A DNA stretch of 64,000 nucleotides from Streptomyces aurantiogriseus (GCF_014649375.1 NZ_BMSX01000001.1:1-64000); one strand, 5' to 3'; numbered from the stretch's first letter, positions 16,801 through 24,756 are shown. The notes: generated from the letters alone by a model not told the origin. Program-made: numbers and translations.

Positions 16801-17859
16801 CTGTGGTCGATACCGACGTCGGACATGGTCGGCCGCAGCGGTGCGTTCCGCCCGGACGGGCGGGTGCTCGCCACGGCCGCGCGCGACGGCAGCGTGCGGC
16901 TGTGGAACGTGGAGACGCCCGACCGGCCCGTGTTGCTGAACGAGCCGTTCATGCCCGGGGACGGTGGCCAGCGCTCCCTGGTGTTCTCCCCCGACGGCCG
17001 CACCCTCGCGGTGCTGACGGGCAGCCGGGCGGTGCATCTGTGGAACGTCACCGACCCGGCCCGGCCGGTCTCCTACGGGCCGCCCCTCGTCCTGGTGACC
17101 CGGTTCATGGGCCCCGAGGCGCTGGCGTTCAGCCCCGACGGCCGCACGCTGGCGACCGCCTACGACGACCGTACGCTCCAGCTGTGGAACGTGGCCGACC
17201 CGTCCCGCCCCCGGCCGTTCGGCGCCCCGCTCACCGGCCACAAGGGCTACGTCAACGCCCTCGTCTTCGCCCCGGACGGCCGCACCCTCGCCAGTGGCAG
17301 CGCGGACGGCACCATCCGTCTGTGGAAGGTGACCGACCCACGCCGTGCCACTCCCCTCGGCGCCCCTCCCCAGCGCCACCTCGGACCGGTCAACACCCTG
17401 GCCTACAGCCCGGACGGCCATACGCTGGCCAGCGGCAGCGACGACGACACGGTCCAGCTCTGGAACGTCGCCGACCCCCTCGACGCCGCCCCGCTGGACC
17501 GGCCCCTCACCGGCCACACCGAGGCGGTCGTGTCCCTGACGTTCAGCGAGGACGGCGACACCCTGGCGAGCGGCGGCAACGACAACACGGTGCGGCTCTG
17601 GAACGTCAGCGATCCGTCCGACGCGTCCCCCATCGGCCAGTCGATGAGCCCGAACGCCAAGACCGGCAACTTCCTGTCGTTCAGCCCCGCGAGCCACATG
17701 CTCGGGGTGTCGAGCGGCACGGACACCGTCCGGCTGTGGAACCTCGACGTCGACGAGGCGATCGAGCACATCTGCTCGACCACGCGGGGCGTACTGACGC
17801 AGGACAAGTGGCAGGAGTACCTGCCGCGCCTCTCCTACGAGCCGCCGTGCGAGGAGTGA
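13837..17859 (+). CDS. HTH–nSTAND NTPase–TM–WD40 repeat protein
   Basis: A 1,340-residue signalling protein. Residues 8-85 resemble a helix-turn-helix ('RISDWRRARNVPAQFTALAA'). Residues 137-560 form a STAND-type NTPase (nSTAND1-like): 'CPYRGLASY', Walker A GASGAGKS at 182-189 and Walker B VLIVDQFEE near 283. A single membrane helix follows at about 602-625 (AAVSALVVLAMVAVGAAVVA). From about 687 there are 14 WD40 repeats ending in variants of 'DDTIRLWDV', enough for two seven-bladed propellers. If the helix spans the membrane, propellers and NTPase lie on opposite sides. Such proteins act as ligand-gated switches or scaffolds; the ligand is unknown. The GTG start has GAGGGAGTGAGGGG upstream. 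Confidence 0.9.
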   Translation: METLGSGSGARTAFAERLALLYKEAGNPPLKRVSEAVARLQRIDERGRPVRVSAQRISDWRRARNVPAQFTALAAVLQVLIPDARRLRPTPVSPGLYDLVQWQRLWERAVADPVGDGPAPSEEDKPSGETPAVPGGVCPYRGLASYRREDARWFFGRERSTEALVAQLRAAEETGGLVMLVGASGAGKSSLLSAGLVPALQNSGTTGATGAPGDADSHGRKVLQLVPGGDPLAELTRSIPELGQVVSADEEAPQPGAPGFAQAVRDAVTAWAHGDATDSARPVLIVDQFEETFTLCPDEGTRRTFVQLLHAACTPAGPDTPAPVLVILGIRADFYERCLSHPELADALQHRHMVLGPLTTAELREAVTGPAKAVGLELEPGLAELIVREVSADGPRGAHDAGVLPLLSHALLATWQRRKAGKLTLAGYRAAGGIQGAVAATAERAWSGLDPAARTAARLLLLRLVRLGEDTQATRRRGTRRQLAAESTDPGKTEESLEALVRARLVTLDAETVEITHEALLHAWPRLRDWIDEDRNGNLLRQRLEEDGRAWEGSNRDASLLYRGSRLEQAREWAKTAGDTYLTRSAVDFLAASVRLRKRTVWISRAAVSALVVLAMVAVGAAVVAWQQRNDAVFEQVVAEADRVQYTDPSLSAQLDLVAHQLRPDDAGTNNRLISIVNAPLATPLLGHTGAVYLTTFSPNGQLLATASYDRTVRLWDVRDPTRPKALGQPLTGHASWVSSAVFSPDGRTLASAGDDGTIRLWDVRDPGRPKQIGASLTGHEGTIYLLAFSPDGRTLASAGEDRTVRLWNMADPGRPKALGPLTGHTAAVRSVAFSPDGRTLASGGDDDTIRLWDVADPGRPKALDTLTGHTDLVHSVAFSPGGHLLASGSADDTIRLWDVSDRRHATQLGAPLTGHTGPIWSVAFHPDGTMLAAASADSTASLWNVSDPAYAAQVGEPLAGSSGEMYALGFSPDGRTLATGSGDSKVRLWSIPTSDMVGRSGAFRPDGRVLATAARDGSVRLWNVETPDRPVLLNEPFMPGDGGQRSLVFSPDGRTLAVLTGSRAVHLWNVTDPARPVSYGPPLVLVTRFMGPEALAFSPDGRTLATAYDDRTLQLWNVADPSRPRPFGAPLTGHKGYVNALVFAPDGRTLASGSADGTIRLWKVTDPRRATPLGAPPQRHLGPVNTLAYSPDGHTLASGSDDDTVQLWNVADPLDAAPLDRPLTGHTEAVVSLTFSEDGDTLASGGNDNTVRLWNVSDPSDASPIGQSMSPNAKTGNFLSFSPASHMLGVSSGTDTVRLWNLDVDEAIEHICSTTRGVLTQDKWQEYLPRLSYEPPCEE

Positions 17860-18007
17860 CGGATGAGCGACAAGGGAGTGATCCGTGTCACATCAGCTCG
17901 ATGCAGCCGAGCAGTCCACTCCCACCGGTCAACCAGCCTTGTTAGCCTTGGCCACAGCTCGGCCGCTGGTGCATCCCCCGTCGCCAGCGGCCGGGCGTGA
18001 ACGTGAG

Positions 18008-18039
18008 AGAGGCCGTCCTCCGGTCGGAGGGCGGCCTCT
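18008..18039 (+). terminator. hairpin terminator after the WD40 gene
   Basis: A 14-bp stem (AGAGGCCGTCCTCC with GGAGGGCGGCCTCT, one G-U pair) and a four-base loop lie 150 bases after the WD40 stop and 24 bases before the next start. There is no T-tract, which is common for Streptomyces terminators. Confidence 0.6.
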
Positions 18040-18062
18040 TCTGTGCGCCGTAGGCTGGGCCG

Positions 18063-18689
18063 GTGCCAGACGAGCAGAACGGGAACGACGGCGACGTCGT
18101 CCGACGCCCCCGCAGGCCGGCGGTCCGCGACAACCTGCGGCACCAGTGGGAGAAGGACCGGGCGCGGGCACCGCGGGACGAGCGGGCCGGAACCGGGGCG
18201 ACGGAGCGCGACACCGGCCTGGAGTCCCAGGACCTCGTCTTCCACGCGACGTACCGCGAGATCGAGGCACCCCGGCACCTCGCGGAGGCGTTCGGCGTCC
18301 CGGAGGGCACCGTGCTCCTCGAACGCACCTACCGGACCCGGTACGCGGCCGAGAGCGCGCCCTTCGACCTCGTGACCTCCTACCTCGTCCGCGACCTGAT
18401 CGCGGCGAACCCCTGCCTCCTCGACGAGACCGAGGAGCCGTGGCCCGGAGGCACGCAGAGCCAGCTCTTCACCGTGGGCATCGAGGTGGACCGCGTCGAG
18501 GAACGCCTCACCGCCCGCCCGCCCACACCGCGGGAGACACGAGAGCTGGACCTGCCGGCCGGGGCCTCGGTGATCCTGCTCCGCAAGACGTCCTACGACA
18601 TCGACGACCGCGTGGTGGACATCGCCGACGTCACGCTGCCCGGCGACCGCACGGAGCTGCTCTTCACCACGCGCCTGGAAAGGTGGTGA
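18063..18689 (+). CDS. UTRA-domain regulator-like protein without a recognisable GntR HTH
   Basis: A 208-residue protein. Residues about 60-205 are a UTRA ligand-binding domain, as in HutC-type GntR regulators: 'EIEAPRHLAEAFGVPEGTVL', 'RTYRTRYAAESAPFDLVTSY', 'ERLTARPPTPRETRELDLP' and a C-terminal 'DDRVVDIADVTLPGDRTEL'. The first 60 residues are charged ('RRPRRPAVRDNLRHQWEKDR') and too short and atypical for the usual winged helix. Either DNA binding has been lost or the short basic segment does it. It is translationally coupled to the following glycosyltransferase. GTG start at 18063. Confidence 0.75.
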   Translation: MPDEQNGNDGDVVRRPRRPAVRDNLRHQWEKDRARAPRDERAGTGATERDTGLESQDLVFHATYREIEAPRHLAEAFGVPEGTVLLERTYRTRYAAESAPFDLVTSYLVRDLIAANPCLLDETEEPWPGGTQSQLFTVGIEVDRVEERLTARPPTPRETRELDLPAGASVILLRKTSYDIDDRVVDIADVTLPGDRTELLFTTRLERW

Positions 18690-19456
18690 GTGCCGCCGTG
18701 CACCGGCGCGTCGCCGTCATCACGGCTGTCCACGCCCCGTCGGCCCCCTACCTGCCGGAGGCCTACGCGTCGCTGTGCGACCAGGACCTGCCCGACGGCT
18801 GGGAGTGGCACTGGGTGATCCAGGAGGACGGCACGACGGACGCCGTCGGTCCGTACGTCCCGGACGACCCGCGCGTGACCTTCCGTCAGGGACGTCCGGG
18901 CGGGCCGGGTGTCGCCCGTACCATCGCGCTCGCCCACGCCGAGGGCGAGTACGTGAAGGTCCTGGACGCGGACGACCGGCTCACGCCCGGCGCCCTGGAC
19001 CGCGACCTGGCCGCCCTCGAAGCCGACCCGGCCCTCGGCTGGGCGACCTCCCGCGCCCTGGACCTCCTCCCCGACGGGTCCACGGTCGGCTTCCCGGGAG
19101 ATCCCCTCAACGGCCCGATCGAGCGGGGGGACGTACTCGACCGCTGGAAGGCGAACGGCTTCCGGGCACCGGTGCACCCGGCGACGCTGTGCGTACGACG
19201 GGACCTGCTGCTCGCCCTCGGCGGGTGGATGGCGCTGCCCGCGTCCGAGGACACCGGGCTGCTGCTCGCGCTCGACTCGGTGAGCCGCGGATGGTTCTCG
19301 GCGGAGGTGGGGCTGCTGTACCGCAAGTGGGAGGGGCAGGTCACGGGACAGGCGGCGCACGTCGATCCCGCCGAGCGCGACGCGCGGATGGCCGTCGTGG
19401 AGGCGCGGGCGAGGGCGTTGGCGCGCTTCGGGTGGCGCCGGCCGACGGCCGGCTGA
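18686..19456 (+). CDS. GT2 family glycosyltransferase
   Basis: A 256-residue GT-A fold glycosyltransferase. The nucleotide-sugar half begins 'VAVITAVHAPSAPYLPEAYA' and has 'WVIQEDGTTDAV' and the metal-binding 'VKVLDADDRLTPGA' (DxD-like). The acceptor half includes 'HPATLCVRRDLLLALGGWMA' and 'SEDTGLLLAL' (ED acid). No membrane segment is present, so it is cytosolic. The GTG at 18686 overlaps the stop of the UTRA gene (GTGA), suggesting coupling; GTG at 18698 is an alternative. Donor and acceptor are unknown. Confidence 0.8.
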   Translation: MSAAVHRRVAVITAVHAPSAPYLPEAYASLCDQDLPDGWEWHWVIQEDGTTDAVGPYVPDDPRVTFRQGRPGGPGVARTIALAHAEGEYVKVLDADDRLTPGALDRDLAALEADPALGWATSRALDLLPDGSTVGFPGDPLNGPIERGDVLDRWKANGFRAPVHPATLCVRRDLLLALGGWMALPASEDTGLLLALDSVSRGWFSAEVGLLYRKWEGQVTGQAAHVDPAERDARMAVVEARARALARFGWRRPTAG

Positions 19457-19469
19457 CGGCCGGGGGCGG

Positions 19470-19655
19470 CTACCCGATGGTGATCGCCTGGGACGGGCAC
19501 CTCTCCGCCATCGCCCGGACCTCCGGGTCGTCGCCCGTCTCCTCGCGGCCCGGTATGACGGCTCCGAAGCCGTCGACCGTGGTGAAGACGGACGGTATCC
19601 GGTAGACGCACTCGCCGGAGCCGTAGCAGAGGCCGGGGTCCACGGAGATCTTCAT
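19470..19655 (-). CDS. [3Fe-4S]-type ferredoxin
   Basis: A 61-residue single-cluster ferredoxin of the actinobacterial P450-redox type. Its cluster motif is C-x5-C (LCYGSGECVYR), with the third cysteine in ERCPSQAI; the missing fourth ligand points to a [3Fe-4S] centre. It starts 'MKISVDPGLC', and the ATG at 19655 has a near-perfect AGGAGGG six bases upstream. Longer in-frame starts (19691, 19673) lack this. Such proteins pass electrons from a ferredoxin reductase to cytochromes P450. The only P450 in the window is 37 kb away, so no partner is assigned. Confidence 0.85.
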   Translation of the reverse strand: MKISVDPGLCYGSGECVYRIPSVFTTVDGFGAVIPGREETGDDPEVRAMAERCPSQAITIG

Positions 19656-19741
19656 GTGCCCTCCTGTCACCGACATGTCCCTGGAGACCATCAGGGCGTG
19701 ACTGCCCTGCGCGGAGCAGGCTCAACCGGGCGAGCCGGCGG

Positions 19742-20212
19742 CTACCGCCCGGAACCGGCCACGGCCATCCAGTGGGCGACCCGGCGCAGCGTCGTCTCGT
19801 CCAGCCGGTCCACCAGGGTCTGCACGGCCGTCACGTCGTCGGGGGTGAGGTCGTAGAGGCCGGCCTTGCTCAGGCCCGCCATGAGCACCTGGTGCCGACG
19901 GTCCTGCATGCGTTCCGCGAGTTTGCCGGAGGCGGGCCGCACGGCGTCCTCGGAGGGGGGAGGCTGGGGTGCCGCGTCGGCGGCGGAGGCGTCGAAGCGC
20001 CGCCAGGCACCGTCCTGCGGCCCCCACAGCGCGACGGTCACCTCGTCGCCCCGCGCCCGCTTGACCTGGGCCATCTCGCCGATCGCGTACAGCACGGGCG
20101 TACGGTCGGGCGACTCGGCGCCCAGGCGCCAGGACGCCGAGGCCGGGTCGTAGAACATCGCGGCCCAGCGGGGAGCCCCCGGTGGCTGCGGGCTCTGGGG
20201 ACGGGTCTCCAT
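19742..20212 (-). CDS. conserved hypothetical protein
   Basis: A 156-residue soluble protein with a tryptophan-rich N-terminal half (WAAMFYDPASASWRLG; VALWGPQDGAWRRFDAS), a proline/alanine linker and a helical C-terminal half (DDVTAVQTLVDRLDETTLRRVAHWM). I recognise no family. The ATG at 20212 is preferred over GTG at 20221 because GGAAGGGG stands at correct spacing only for the former. A palindrome (20255-20269) lies about 43 bases upstream of the start and may control it. Confidence 0.65.
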   Translation of the reverse strand: METRPQSPQPPGAPRWAAMFYDPASASWRLGAESPDRTPVLYAIGEMAQVKRARGDEVTVALWGPQDGAWRRFDASAADAAPQPPPSEDAVRPASGKLAERMQDRRHQVLMAGLSKAGLYDLTPDDVTAVQTLVDRLDETTLRRVAHWMAVAGSGR

Positions 20213-20254
20213 CGCGCTCACCCCTTCCGAAGCGGTACGGCAGGGAGACCATAT

Positions 20255-20269
20255 CTGACGGACCGTCAG
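20255..20269. promoter_or_regulatory. perfect palindrome CTGACGG-A-CCGTCAG
   Basis: CTGACGGACCGTCAG reads the same on both strands around a central A, in the 233-bp gap between two divergent genes. It has the size and symmetry of a TetR-family operator, and similar 'CTGACGGnCCGTCAG' sites occur upstream of fatty-acid and acyl-CoA genes in Streptomyces, from memory. No TetR gene is adjacent. Confidence 0.5.
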
Positions 20270-20445
20270 CTATCCAGAGCCCCGGCGAGGCGGCCGGCCC
20301 GGGACGGCCACGGCCGGCGCGCCCCCCGGCACTGTTGAATGGGCTTCTCGGCAGCGGAGACCCGTCCTTCCGGACGGCACCGGCCTCCCGATTGCCGTTG
20401 ACTGGCACTGTGTCCCCAGGCACCGAACCGGGAAGGACCGTCGAC

Positions 20446-20736
20446 ATGATCATCTTTGGCACCAAGGGGTACCTCTACCAGCTCGCGATACTGACGCTGG
20501 TCTGCGGCCGCTGCGGCAACCCCGCCGCGCACACGCTCAGGAAGCGGGTCACGAAGTTCACCCTGTTCTTCGTGCCGCTGTTCCCGATCTCGACGAAGTA
20601 CATGACGCAGTGCACCTTCTGCGGCGCCGAGCAGAAGGTGACCAAGGAGCAGGCGGAGCAGCTGCAGACGCAGGGCGCGGGCGGTTACGGCGGCCAGGCC
20701 CACGGACAGCCGCAGCAGCAGCCGTACCAGTCCTGA
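20446..20736 (+). CDS. zinc-ribbon domain protein
   Basis: A 96-residue protein. It begins with a short hydrophobic stretch, then Cys pair one (VCGRCGNPAAH), a hydrophobic segment (VTKFTLFFVPLFPIST) and Cys pair two (CTFCGAEQKV). The CxxC…CxxC arrangement is a zinc ribbon wrapped around one membrane-like segment. The tail is Gln/Gly-rich (QAHGQPQQQPYQS). Similar small proteins are common in actinobacteria with no defined role. The ATG at 20446 has GGAAGGA upstream; the longer open frame before it is not coding-like. Confidence 0.75.
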   Translation: MIIFGTKGYLYQLAILTLVCGRCGNPAAHTLRKRVTKFTLFFVPLFPISTKYMTQCTFCGAEQKVTKEQAEQLQTQGAGGYGGQAHGQPQQQPYQS

Positions 20737-20766
20737 GCAGGGACTTTTCCGGAGGCGACGGGCCCC

Positions 20767-21519
20767 CTAGGTGTTCCAGGTCTCGTCGTACGGGTCCCGG
20801 GGCGCAGGAACCGGCTTGGCCTCCGTCACCTCGATCCAGGGGATCGGCCCGTCGTTGACCGGGTCGCGGGTCACACGAGGGGTGTAGGTGCCGGTGACCT
20901 CGAGCCAGGTGTCCGGCTGGAGGACCGGAGGGATCCGCCCGGCCAGCCCGACCTTGACCGGCTGGGCGTCCGCCGCACAGCAGTTGAGGGCCATCCGGAC
21001 CAGGTACGGCGTGCCGTCGTGGTCGAGGGCCACGAAGCCGGTGACGGCGATACGGCGGCCGGTGAGACCCCGGCCGTGGTCGTACACCGCGCGGCCCGCG
21101 TAGTCGGCCACGCCCAGCCGGAGGGTGCCGGTGGACGGCAGCGCGGGATAGGCGACGGGCTCCTGCAGGGCCGTACCGGTGCGGGTCGCGCTGTATGAGC
21201 CGAGGGCCGGCGGGGCGACGAGGATCAGGGCGAGGAGGGGGAGGACCAGGAGCCAGGAGACGCGGGGCTCGCGGTGCTGGTGCTGGTGCTGGTGCCGCTC
21301 CTGTTGCTGGTGCTGTTGCTCTGGCTCATGGAGGGTCCTGGATCTCCGCCACTCGTACCAGGCCGTCGCCAGCGCCGTAGCGATCAGGACGGCGCCGGAG
21401 GCCAGGAGGAGCGGTTGCAGGCCTGCCTTGACGTACCGGAGGTAGAGGTCGGTGGTCCCGGCGTGCAGGAGGGAGGCGCCGAGGAGGAACAGGACCGCCG
21501 CCTGGGCCTGGCGGTTCAC
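20767..21519 (-). CDS. TIGR03943-family membrane protein, partner of the DUF318 permease
   Basis: A 250-residue protein. N-terminal membrane segments (AAVLFLLGASLLHAGTT; LQPLLLASGAVLIATALATA), then a histidine/glutamine-rich cytoplasmic stretch (EPEQQHQQQERHQHQHQHRE), a third membrane helix (WLLVLPLLALILVAPPAL) and an exported domain with 'RIAVTGFVALDHDGTPYLVR' and a 'NCCAAD' dicysteine. Members of this family are regularly paired with the adjacent YraQ-type permease. The His-rich loop and exported CC hint at metal binding, which I infer rather than know. The GTG start overlaps the permease stop (GTGA). Confidence 0.8.
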   Translation of the reverse strand: MNRQAQAAVLFLLGASLLHAGTTDLYLRYVKAGLQPLLLASGAVLIATALATAWYEWRRSRTLHEPEQQHQQQERHQHQHQHREPRVSWLLVLPLLALILVAPPALGSYSATRTGTALQEPVAYPALPSTGTLRLGVADYAGRAVYDHGRGLTGRRIAVTGFVALDHDGTPYLVRMALNCCAADAQPVKVGLAGRIPPVLQPDTWLEVTGTYTPRVTRDPVNDGPIPWIEVTEAKPVPAPRDPYDETWNT

Positions 21520-22526
21520 AGCAGCACCGCCCCGGTCAGGACCGCCCCCGCGACGGCGAGGACGAAGGTGGCGGGGGCGAAGCGCAGGGCGAAGGCGCGG
21601 CCGAAGGTGCCCGCCTGCATCGCGAACAGCTTCAGGTCGACCATCGGGCCGACCACCAGGAAGGCGAGCCGGGCCGTCAGCGAGAACTGGGTCAGGGACG
21701 CCGCGACGAACGCGTCCGCCTCCGAGCAGATGGACAGGACCACGGCGAGAACGGCCAACGCCAGCACCGCCACGACCGGGTTGTCGGCGGCCGCACGCAG
21801 CCAGCTCTCCGGCGCGACGGCCTTCAGCGTCGCCGCCGCCATGGCGCCCACGACCAGGAAACCGCCCGCGTGCATCACATCGTGGCGCACCGAGTCCCAG
21901 AAGGCCGCCCCCTTGCTCTGCCCCTCGTGCGGCGCGTGCGTCGGCGGGCGCAGCCAGTCCGTACGCCCCAGGCGGTGCCACAGCCACCCCATCGCGCAGG
22001 CCACGAGCAGGCTCGCGACGAAACGGGCCAGGACCATTTCGGGGTCACGGGGAAAGGCGACGGCCGTGGCCGTCAGCACGATCGGGTTGATGGCCGGGGC
22101 GGAGAGGAGGAAGGCGAGGGCGGCGGCGGGGGTGACACCCCGGCGGACCAGCGCGCCGGCGACGGGAACGGACGCGCACTCGCACCCCGGCAGCACCGCA
22201 CCCGCGGCCCCCGCCACCGGGACCGCCAGCGCGGGGCGGCGGGGCAGGGCGCGGGCGAAGAAGGACGGCGGGACGTAGACCGCGATCGCCGCCGACAGCA
22301 GGACGCCCAGGACGAGGAACGGCAGGGCCTGCACGACCACCGCCACGAAGACGGTCGTCCAGCTCTGCATCACGGGTGCGGAGAGAGCACGGCGGAGGGG
22401 GCCCTGCAGCAGCACCATGAGGAGCAGGAGGAGGGTCAGGGCGAGGGAGGACGTGAGACGCCGGGGCTCCCGGGCCTCGTCTTCCCGGCTGCCCTTCTCG
22501 TCCGGGGGCGCCTTGGTGATGGCCAC
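21516..22526 (-). CDS. DUF318/YraQ-type permease
   Basis: A 336-residue integral membrane protein with about eight helices. Diagnostic segments are 'GAVLPGCECASVPVAGALVR' (the GCEC motif), 'AFLLSAPAINPIVL', and in the second half 'VVLSICSEADAFVAASLTQF' and 'VVGPMVDLKLFAMQ', the duplicated pattern of this permease superfamily. The transported substrate is not established. The GTG at 22526 (protein start VAITKAPPDE) has GGAGGTG upstream; an open frame back to 22634 has no such site. It is the first gene of a two-gene operon with the TIGR03943 protein. Confidence 0.85.
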   Translation of the reverse strand: MAITKAPPDEKGSREDEAREPRRLTSSLALTLLLLLMVLLQGPLRRALSAPVMQSWTTVFVAVVVQALPFLVLGVLLSAAIAVYVPPSFFARALPRRPALAVPVAGAAGAVLPGCECASVPVAGALVRRGVTPAAALAFLLSAPAINPIVLTATAVAFPRDPEMVLARFVASLLVACAMGWLWHRLGRTDWLRPPTHAPHEGQSKGAAFWDSVRHDVMHAGGFLVVGAMAAATLKAVAPESWLRAAADNPVVAVLALAVLAVVLSICSEADAFVAASLTQFSLTARLAFLVVGPMVDLKLFAMQAGTFGRAFALRFAPATFVLAVAGAVLTGAVLL

Positions 22527-22662
22527 GCGGGGCACCTCCGGGTTCCGTGTGCGTCCTCTCCCTGCCACTGCCTCCCCTCTCGTACGGACGGACGGCCCCC
22601 CGCGTTCACCGCACTTCTGGACTTCTGGAACCACCCGTCCCGGTGAGGCAGTCTTTTCCCTC

Positions 22663-24684
22663 GTGGGGAGCGTTCCGAATCAGGGTGCGCCGGCGGGCGA
22701 CGCCGGGGCGCACATGGTGGTGTGCGGCGACGACGGTCTGGCGCACCGGCTGGCCGCCGAGCTGCGGCATGTGTACGAGGAGCAGGTCACGCTGGTCGTA
22801 CCGCCCTCCGAGCGCACGGTACGGCCGCCGGTCGTGGGGCGCGCCCGGGCCGTGTCGGCGGCGTTGCTGGACCGGGTGGTGAGCGCGGCCGTCAACCGGG
22901 CGGCGGGCAACGGCAGTAACGGTTCGGCGGGTGCCGGTGGCGGTTCCGGTTCCGGTTCCGGTGAGACCGGAGGCACGGGGCGGGTGTTGGAGGCCGCCGA
23001 GCCCACCGAGGCCGTGCTCGCCGAGGCCGGGGTGGAACGAGCCGCCGCCCTGGCGCTCGTGTACGACGACGACGAGACGAACATCCGCGCCGCCCTCACC
23101 GCCCGTCGGCTCAACCCCCGGCTGCGGCTCGTCCTGCGGCTGTACAACCGGCGGTTGGGGCAGCACATCGAGGAACTCCTCGATCAGGCGGCCGCGTTGG
23201 CGGTGGGCGGTGGGGCGGGGGACGCCGTCGTGGGTGACGCGTCGACGACCGTGCTGTCCGACGCCGACACCGCCGCGCCCGCGCTGGCCGCGACCGCCGT
23301 CGCCGGCACGACCAAGGTCGTCCAGACGGACGGGCTGCTGCTGCGGGCCGTCGAACGCCCGCCGCCCGGCCCCGGCCGGACCGCCGACCCGGGGCTGGCC
23401 ACCCTCGCGCTTCTCTCCGCGACGAGCAACGACCCCGCCTTCGCGGACGGTTCCGAGAACAGCGGGGAGCAGGGGCCGCGGCTGCTGCCGGACGCGGCGA
23501 CGGTGGCCGCCGCGAGCGGGCGGGGCAGTGTCGTCCTGGAACAGGTGTCGTACGCGGCCGGCCCCGCCCTGCCGGCGGGGCGCGGGGTCGGCGGGGTCCT
23601 GGCGCCGTTCGCCTCGTTGTTCTCGCGCCGGTTGCGGTGGTCGCTGGCCGGGCTGGTGGGGTGTGTGGTCGCGCTGGCGGTGGCGTTGTGGCTGGTGACC
23701 GGGATACATCCGCTCGGGGCGGTGTATCTGACGCTGCTGGACCTGTTCGCGATCAACGACCCGGCGGTCGGCGCGTCGACGGAGCGGCAGGTGCTGCAAC
23801 TGCTGTCCGGGTTGGTCGGGTTGCTGTTGCTGCCGGTGCTGCTGGCGGCGGTGCTGGAGGCGTTGGGGACCTTCCGCGGCGCGGGGGCGTTGCGCAAGCC
23901 GCCTCGGGGGCTGGGCGGGCATGTCGTGCTGCTCGGGCTGGGGAAGATCGGCACGCGGGTGCTGACGCGGTTGCGGGAGCTGGACATTCCGGTGGTGTGC
24001 GTCGAGGCCACGCCCGAGGCGCGCGGGGTCGCGGTGGCGCGGCGGCTGCGGGTGCCGGTCGTGCTGGGGGACGTCACGCAGGAGGGGGTTCTCGAGGCCG
24101 CCAAGATCGGGCGGGCGCATGCCTTGCTCGCGGTGACCAGTTCCGACACGACGAACCTCGAGGCCTCGCTGTACGCGCGGTCCCTGCGGCCCGATCTGCG
24201 GGTGGTGCTGCGGCTGTACGACGACGACTTCGCGACCGCCGTGTACCGCACCCTGCGGGCCGCGCATCCGCACGCGCTCACCCGGAGCCGGAGTGTGTCG
24301 CATCTGGCGGCGCCCTCGTTCGCCGGGGCGATGATGGGACGGCAGATCCTGGGGGCGATTCCGGTGGAGCGGCGGGTGTTGTTGTTCGCCGCGCTGGAGG
24401 TGGGCGGGTACGCGCAGTTGGCCGGGAAGACGGTCGGGGAGGCGTTTCGGGCGGGGTACTGGCGGGTGTTGGCGCTGGATACGGGTGCTGGTGTCGGTGC
24501 CGTCCAGCGGGAGGCGGGTGGGGATGTGCTGGTGGAGGAGGCGCGGGTGAGCGGGGGGTCGGGGCTGGTGTGGGATCTGCCCGACACGTATGTCCTGCGG
24601 AGCGAGGATCGGGTGGTGCTGGCGGCGACGCGGAGGGGGTTGGCGGAGCTGCTGGGGCGGCGGCGGAGGGCGCCGGGACCGTAA
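22663..24684 (+). CDS. CASTOR/POLLUX-like RCK ion-channel subunit
   Basis: A 673-residue protein with two TrkA-N/RCK nucleotide-binding halves around a membrane region. The N-half begins 'MVVCGDDGLAHRLAAELR' and has 'LVYDDDETNIRAALTARRLN'. Two membrane helices (about 326-350 and 385-410) flank 'LGAVYLTLLDLFAIND'. The C-half has the Rossmann start 'GHVVLLGLGKIGTRVLTRL' and 'VLGDVTQEGVLEAAKIGRA'. This matches bacterial homologues of plant CASTOR/POLLUX channels, often annotated 'NAD-binding lipoprotein'. A Gly/Ser-rich linker sits near residues 85-108. Start is uncertain: GTG 22663 or ATG 22714. Confidence 0.8.
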   Translation: MGSVPNQGAPAGDAGAHMVVCGDDGLAHRLAAELRHVYEEQVTLVVPPSERTVRPPVVGRARAVSAALLDRVVSAAVNRAAGNGSNGSAGAGGGSGSGSGETGGTGRVLEAAEPTEAVLAEAGVERAAALALVYDDDETNIRAALTARRLNPRLRLVLRLYNRRLGQHIEELLDQAAALAVGGGAGDAVVGDASTTVLSDADTAAPALAATAVAGTTKVVQTDGLLLRAVERPPPGPGRTADPGLATLALLSATSNDPAFADGSENSGEQGPRLLPDAATVAAASGRGSVVLEQVSYAAGPALPAGRGVGGVLAPFASLFSRRLRWSLAGLVGCVVALAVALWLVTGIHPLGAVYLTLLDLFAINDPAVGASTERQVLQLLSGLVGLLLLPVLLAAVLEALGTFRGAGALRKPPRGLGGHVVLLGLGKIGTRVLTRLRELDIPVVCVEATPEARGVAVARRLRVPVVLGDVTQEGVLEAAKIGRAHALLAVTSSDTTNLEASLYARSLRPDLRVVLRLYDDDFATAVYRTLRAAHPHALTRSRSVSHLAAPSFAGAMMGRQILGAIPVERRVLLFAALEVGGYAQLAGKTVGEAFRAGYWRVLALDTGAGVGAVQREAGGDVLVEEARVSGGSGLVWDLPDTYVLRSEDRVVLAATRRGLAELLGRRRRAPGP

Positions 24685-24756
24685 CCCGGGCTTCTCGCCC
24701 CCGACGGGACAACCCACCCGTCCGACGGCGTCATCCGGCCCCGCCCCAGGCCACAT

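Noticed and set aside
13858..17769. A 1,303-residue open frame antisense to the WD40 gene
   Set aside because: It mirrors a high-GC coding strand; composition (Arg/Val/Gly/His-rich with no motif) is that of a shadow frame, and the sense strand has clear domains.
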